A stretch of DNA of 7,180 nt from Flavobacterium sp. Its GTDB lineage: Bacteria > Bacteroidota > Bacteroidia > Flavobacteriales > Flavobacteriaceae. The notes under the pieces are model-generated. The model was not told the origin of the DNA, did not search any database, and was given only the letters and a program-made list of their open reading frames with translations. Positions 6,000 to 7,180 of the stretch are shown here, one piece after another (the stretch's first letter is position 1; every line of letters begins with the position of its first letter). The stretch lies in contig SEBM01000212.1 in the NCBI GenBank assembly GCA_004296145.1, positions 1-7,180 on the forward strand, read 5' to 3'. The translations under genes and the position numbers were made by a program.

Positions 6000-6356
6000 T
6001 TATTCTCTGCCTGTGATCTTATCTCTGTGTTTATGTCCCCACTTTGCCAGAGAATCTATCACTTCTTTTAAAGTATGACCATAATCTGTCAGTTTATATT
6101 CTACCGTAATTGGTTGTGTGCTTAAAACGGTTCGGGTTACCAATTGATTTTCTTCAAGGTTTTTTAATTCCCTGCTTAGCATTTTACCCGAAATACCTTC
6201 TACTTCTCTCAATAAATCTGTAAATCTTAAGGTATTAAAACAAAGGGAAGCTATAATGGCAATTTTCCATCTTCCGTTCAAAACATCCATCGCATCGTGT
6301 ACTGCCAATAAATGTTTGTTGCATTTGTGTCTGTCTTTTTCCGGCTCTTTTATCAT
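6000..6356 (-). CDS. HxlR-family winged-helix transcriptional regulator
   Basis: A 118-residue HxlR/YodB-type dimeric regulator. The signature is complete: C12, then VLNGRWKIAII (25-35), LRFTDLLREVEGISGKMLSRELKNLEE (43-69 by position; the recognition region), RTVLSTQPITVEYKLTDYG (75-93, the wing) and a C-terminal dimerisation helix with WGHKH (106-110). The N-terminal Cys just before helix 1 corresponds to the conserved sensing Cys of YodB and related regulators, where oxidation or alkylation by quinones or diamide releases the DNA; a second Cys is at position 39. It is divergent from a nitroreductase gene 110 bases away, the classic arrangement for a regulator controlling a neighbouring reductase and itself. 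Redox or electrophile sensing is inferred from family and Cys12. It converges with marR across the large inverted repeat. Confidence 0.92.
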   Translation of the reverse strand: MIKEPEKDRHKCNKHLLAVHDAMDVLNGRWKIAIIASLCFNTLRFTDLLREVEGISGKMLSRELKNLEENQLVTRTVLSTQPITVEYKLTDYGHTLKEVIDSLAKWGHKHRDKITGRE

Positions 6357-6370
6357 GATATGTTAGTTAG

Positions 6371-6400
6371 TTACCTCAATATCACAGTTACTTTTGGTAA
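6371..6400. promoter_or_regulatory. Inverted and direct repeats in the HxlR leader region
   Basis: TTACC (6371-6375) and GGTAA (6396-6400) form an inverted pair 20 bases apart. AGTTACCT (6369-6376) and AGTTACTT (6386-6393) form a near-direct repeat 17 bases apart. TACTTTTG at 6389-6396 is also an exact plus-strand TAnnTTTG box, repeated at 6430-6437. These could be extra regulator sites downstream of the hxlR start site or a second, upstream promoter for the nitroreductase. Each is short, so chance cannot be excluded. Confidence 0.3.
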
Positions 6401-6408
6401 TCAGATGA

Positions 6409-6441
6409 CAAAAATAAACTTAAAGTTTTTACTTTTGACAA
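6409..6441 (-). promoter_or_regulatory. hxlR promoter with 13-bp inverted repeat in its spacer
   Basis: On the minus strand TTG (6441-6439), a 22-base spacer and TATTTTTG (6416-6409) fit the flavobacterial TTG-N17-23-TAnnTTTG pattern, with transcription start near 6402 and a leader of about 46 bases. The inverted repeat AAACTT-A-AAGTTT (6416-6428) lies in the spacer and touches the -7 box. It also sits directly upstream of the rightward -7 box at 6430-6437, so one bound HxlR dimer could control both directions. That is a positional inference. Confidence 0.6.
6430..6437 (+). promoter_or_regulatory. Nitroreductase promoter -7 box
   Basis: TACTTTTG is an exact TAnnTTTG box that would start transcription near 6444, about 23 bases before the ATG. 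I find no TTTG or TTG at the matching -33 position, so expression may need relief from HxlR or a different spacing. The same octamer occurs at 6389-6396, 41 bases upstream. Confidence 0.55.
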
Positions 6442-6466
6442 GAATTTAAAATTTAATATAAAAAAT

Positions 6467-7099
6467 ATGGCTCTAATAGACGAATTAAAGTGGCGTTATG
6501 CTACTAAAAAAATGAACGGACAAGTTGTTCCACAGGACAAAATCGATTATATACTTGAAGCGGCCAAATTGGCTCCGTCTTCATCAGGATTACAACCATA
6601 CCATATTTTCGTGGTTACAAACCAGGATTTAAAAGAAAAAATCAGAGCGGTAGGTTTTGACCAAAGCCAGATTACTGATGCATCTCATGTATTGGTTTTT
6701 GCTTCATGGGATAGCTATTCGTTAGAAAAAATATCAGCTGTTTTTGACAGAACTATTGCAGAAAGAGGTTTGCCTGCAAATGCAATGGACGAATACAAAC
6801 AAAGACTTTGGGGAATGTACGAACCTCTTGGTCAGGAATGGCATGCTATTCATGCTGCAAAACAAGCGTATATTTCGTTTGGTATTGCAATGGCCGCAGC
6901 GGCAGAACAAAAAGTAGACGCTACACCTATGGAAGGTTTTATTCCGGCAGAAGTTGATAAATTACTAGGACTGAATGAACTTGGACTTAAAAGTGCTGTT
7001 ATCTTAACTCTTGGTTACAGAGACGAAGCAAACGACTGGTTGGTGAACATGAAAAAAGTAAGAACTCCTCAAAATGAATTCATAACTGAAATCAAATAA
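6467..7099 (+). CDS. NfsB-like FMN-dependent NAD(P)H nitroreductase
   Basis: A 210-residue oxygen-insensitive nitroreductase of the NfsB group, a cytoplasmic homodimer that uses FMN and NAD(P)H to reduce nitroaromatics, quinones and related electrophiles. FMN-contact segments line up with E. coli NfsB: R10 and K14 in RYATKK, the LAPSSSGLQPYH loop (35-46), PMEGF (154-158, NfsB has P-x-E-G), GYR (183-185), and the C-terminal basic K197/R199. Central helices (105-150) contain the WHAIHAAKQAYISFGIAMAAAAE stretch (125-147 by position) that packs at the dimer interface. The ATG at 6467 follows an A-rich leader and yields the expected N terminus. It is divergent from the HxlR regulator, which probably induces it under electrophile stress, and it is followed by its own terminator, so it is likely monocistronic. 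The natural substrate is unknown. Confidence 0.92.
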   Translation: MALIDELKWRYATKKMNGQVVPQDKIDYILEAAKLAPSSSGLQPYHIFVVTNQDLKEKIRAVGFDQSQITDASHVLVFASWDSYSLEKISAVFDRTIAERGLPANAMDEYKQRLWGMYEPLGQEWHAIHAAKQAYISFGIAMAAAAEQKVDATPMEGFIPAEVDKLLGLNELGLKSAVILTLGYRDEANDWLVNMKKVRTPQNEFITEIK

Positions 7100-7118
7100 G
7101 GTTTTTTTCTTTATTATA

Positions 7119-7165
7119 AATGCCTTTGAAATTGTTATAAAGCAATTTCAAAGGCATTCTTTTTT
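7119..7165 (+). terminator. Rho-independent terminator after the nitroreductase gene
   Basis: A perfect 16-bp stem (7119-7134 with 7143-7158), starting AATGCCTTTG, surrounds an 8-base loop and is followed by CTTTTTT. It starts 20 bases after the stop codon. The stem is long but only moderately GC-rich. The nearly symmetrical ends would also allow it to stop leftward transcription from a gene beyond the right edge. Confidence 0.9.
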
Positions 7166-7180
7166 AAACATACTTATGAT

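Overview
The window reads as chromosome of a Flavobacterium-like member of the Bacteroidota. It is AT-rich, has A-rich leaders with no clear Shine-Dalgarno sequences, and carries several copies of the phylum's TAnnTTTG -7 promoter box, some with a TTTG or TTG element 17-23 bases upstream. It also holds a Bacteroidota-style lipoprotein with acidic residues just after the lipobox cysteine. Genus is inferred from style and protein families, not from a marker gene.

Layout, left to right. Bases 1-281 have no convincing gene but hold a near-consensus leftward promoter for a gene beyond the left edge, with a perfect 22-bp palindrome in its spacer. Four rightward genes follow. The first encodes an LpxR-type outer-membrane lipid A deacylase (282-1325). 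The second encodes a DinB/YfiT-fold protein (1400-1864). The third encodes a DUF763 protein of unknown function with a helix-hairpin-helix and a C-terminal QLELF that looks like a sliding-clamp-binding peptide (1972-3192). The fourth encodes a PQQ-type glucose/sorbosone dehydrogenase lipoprotein (3323-4594) that ends at a strong terminator. A two-gene operon with overlapping stop and start follows: a GNAT acetyltransferase and a MarR regulator (4726-5684). A perfect palindrome overlaps the -7 box of its promoter, suggesting autoregulation.

Bases 5685-5999 hold no gene. This convergent gap contains a 120-bp imperfect inverted repeat (5824-5943) that looks like a dispersed intergenic element or a large hairpin. 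The right end is a divergent pair: an HxlR-type regulator (leftward, 6000-6356) and an NfsB-like nitroreductase (rightward, 6467-7099). Their 110-bp shared region holds facing promoters separated by a 13-bp inverted repeat. The nitroreductase ends at a 16-bp-stem terminator.

The genes do not form one pathway. The clearest functional units are the GNAT/MarR operon and the HxlR/nitroreductase pair, both likely small self-regulated response modules. The most unexpected protein-level signal is the clamp-binding-like tail on the DUF763 protein, which points to DNA replication or repair.
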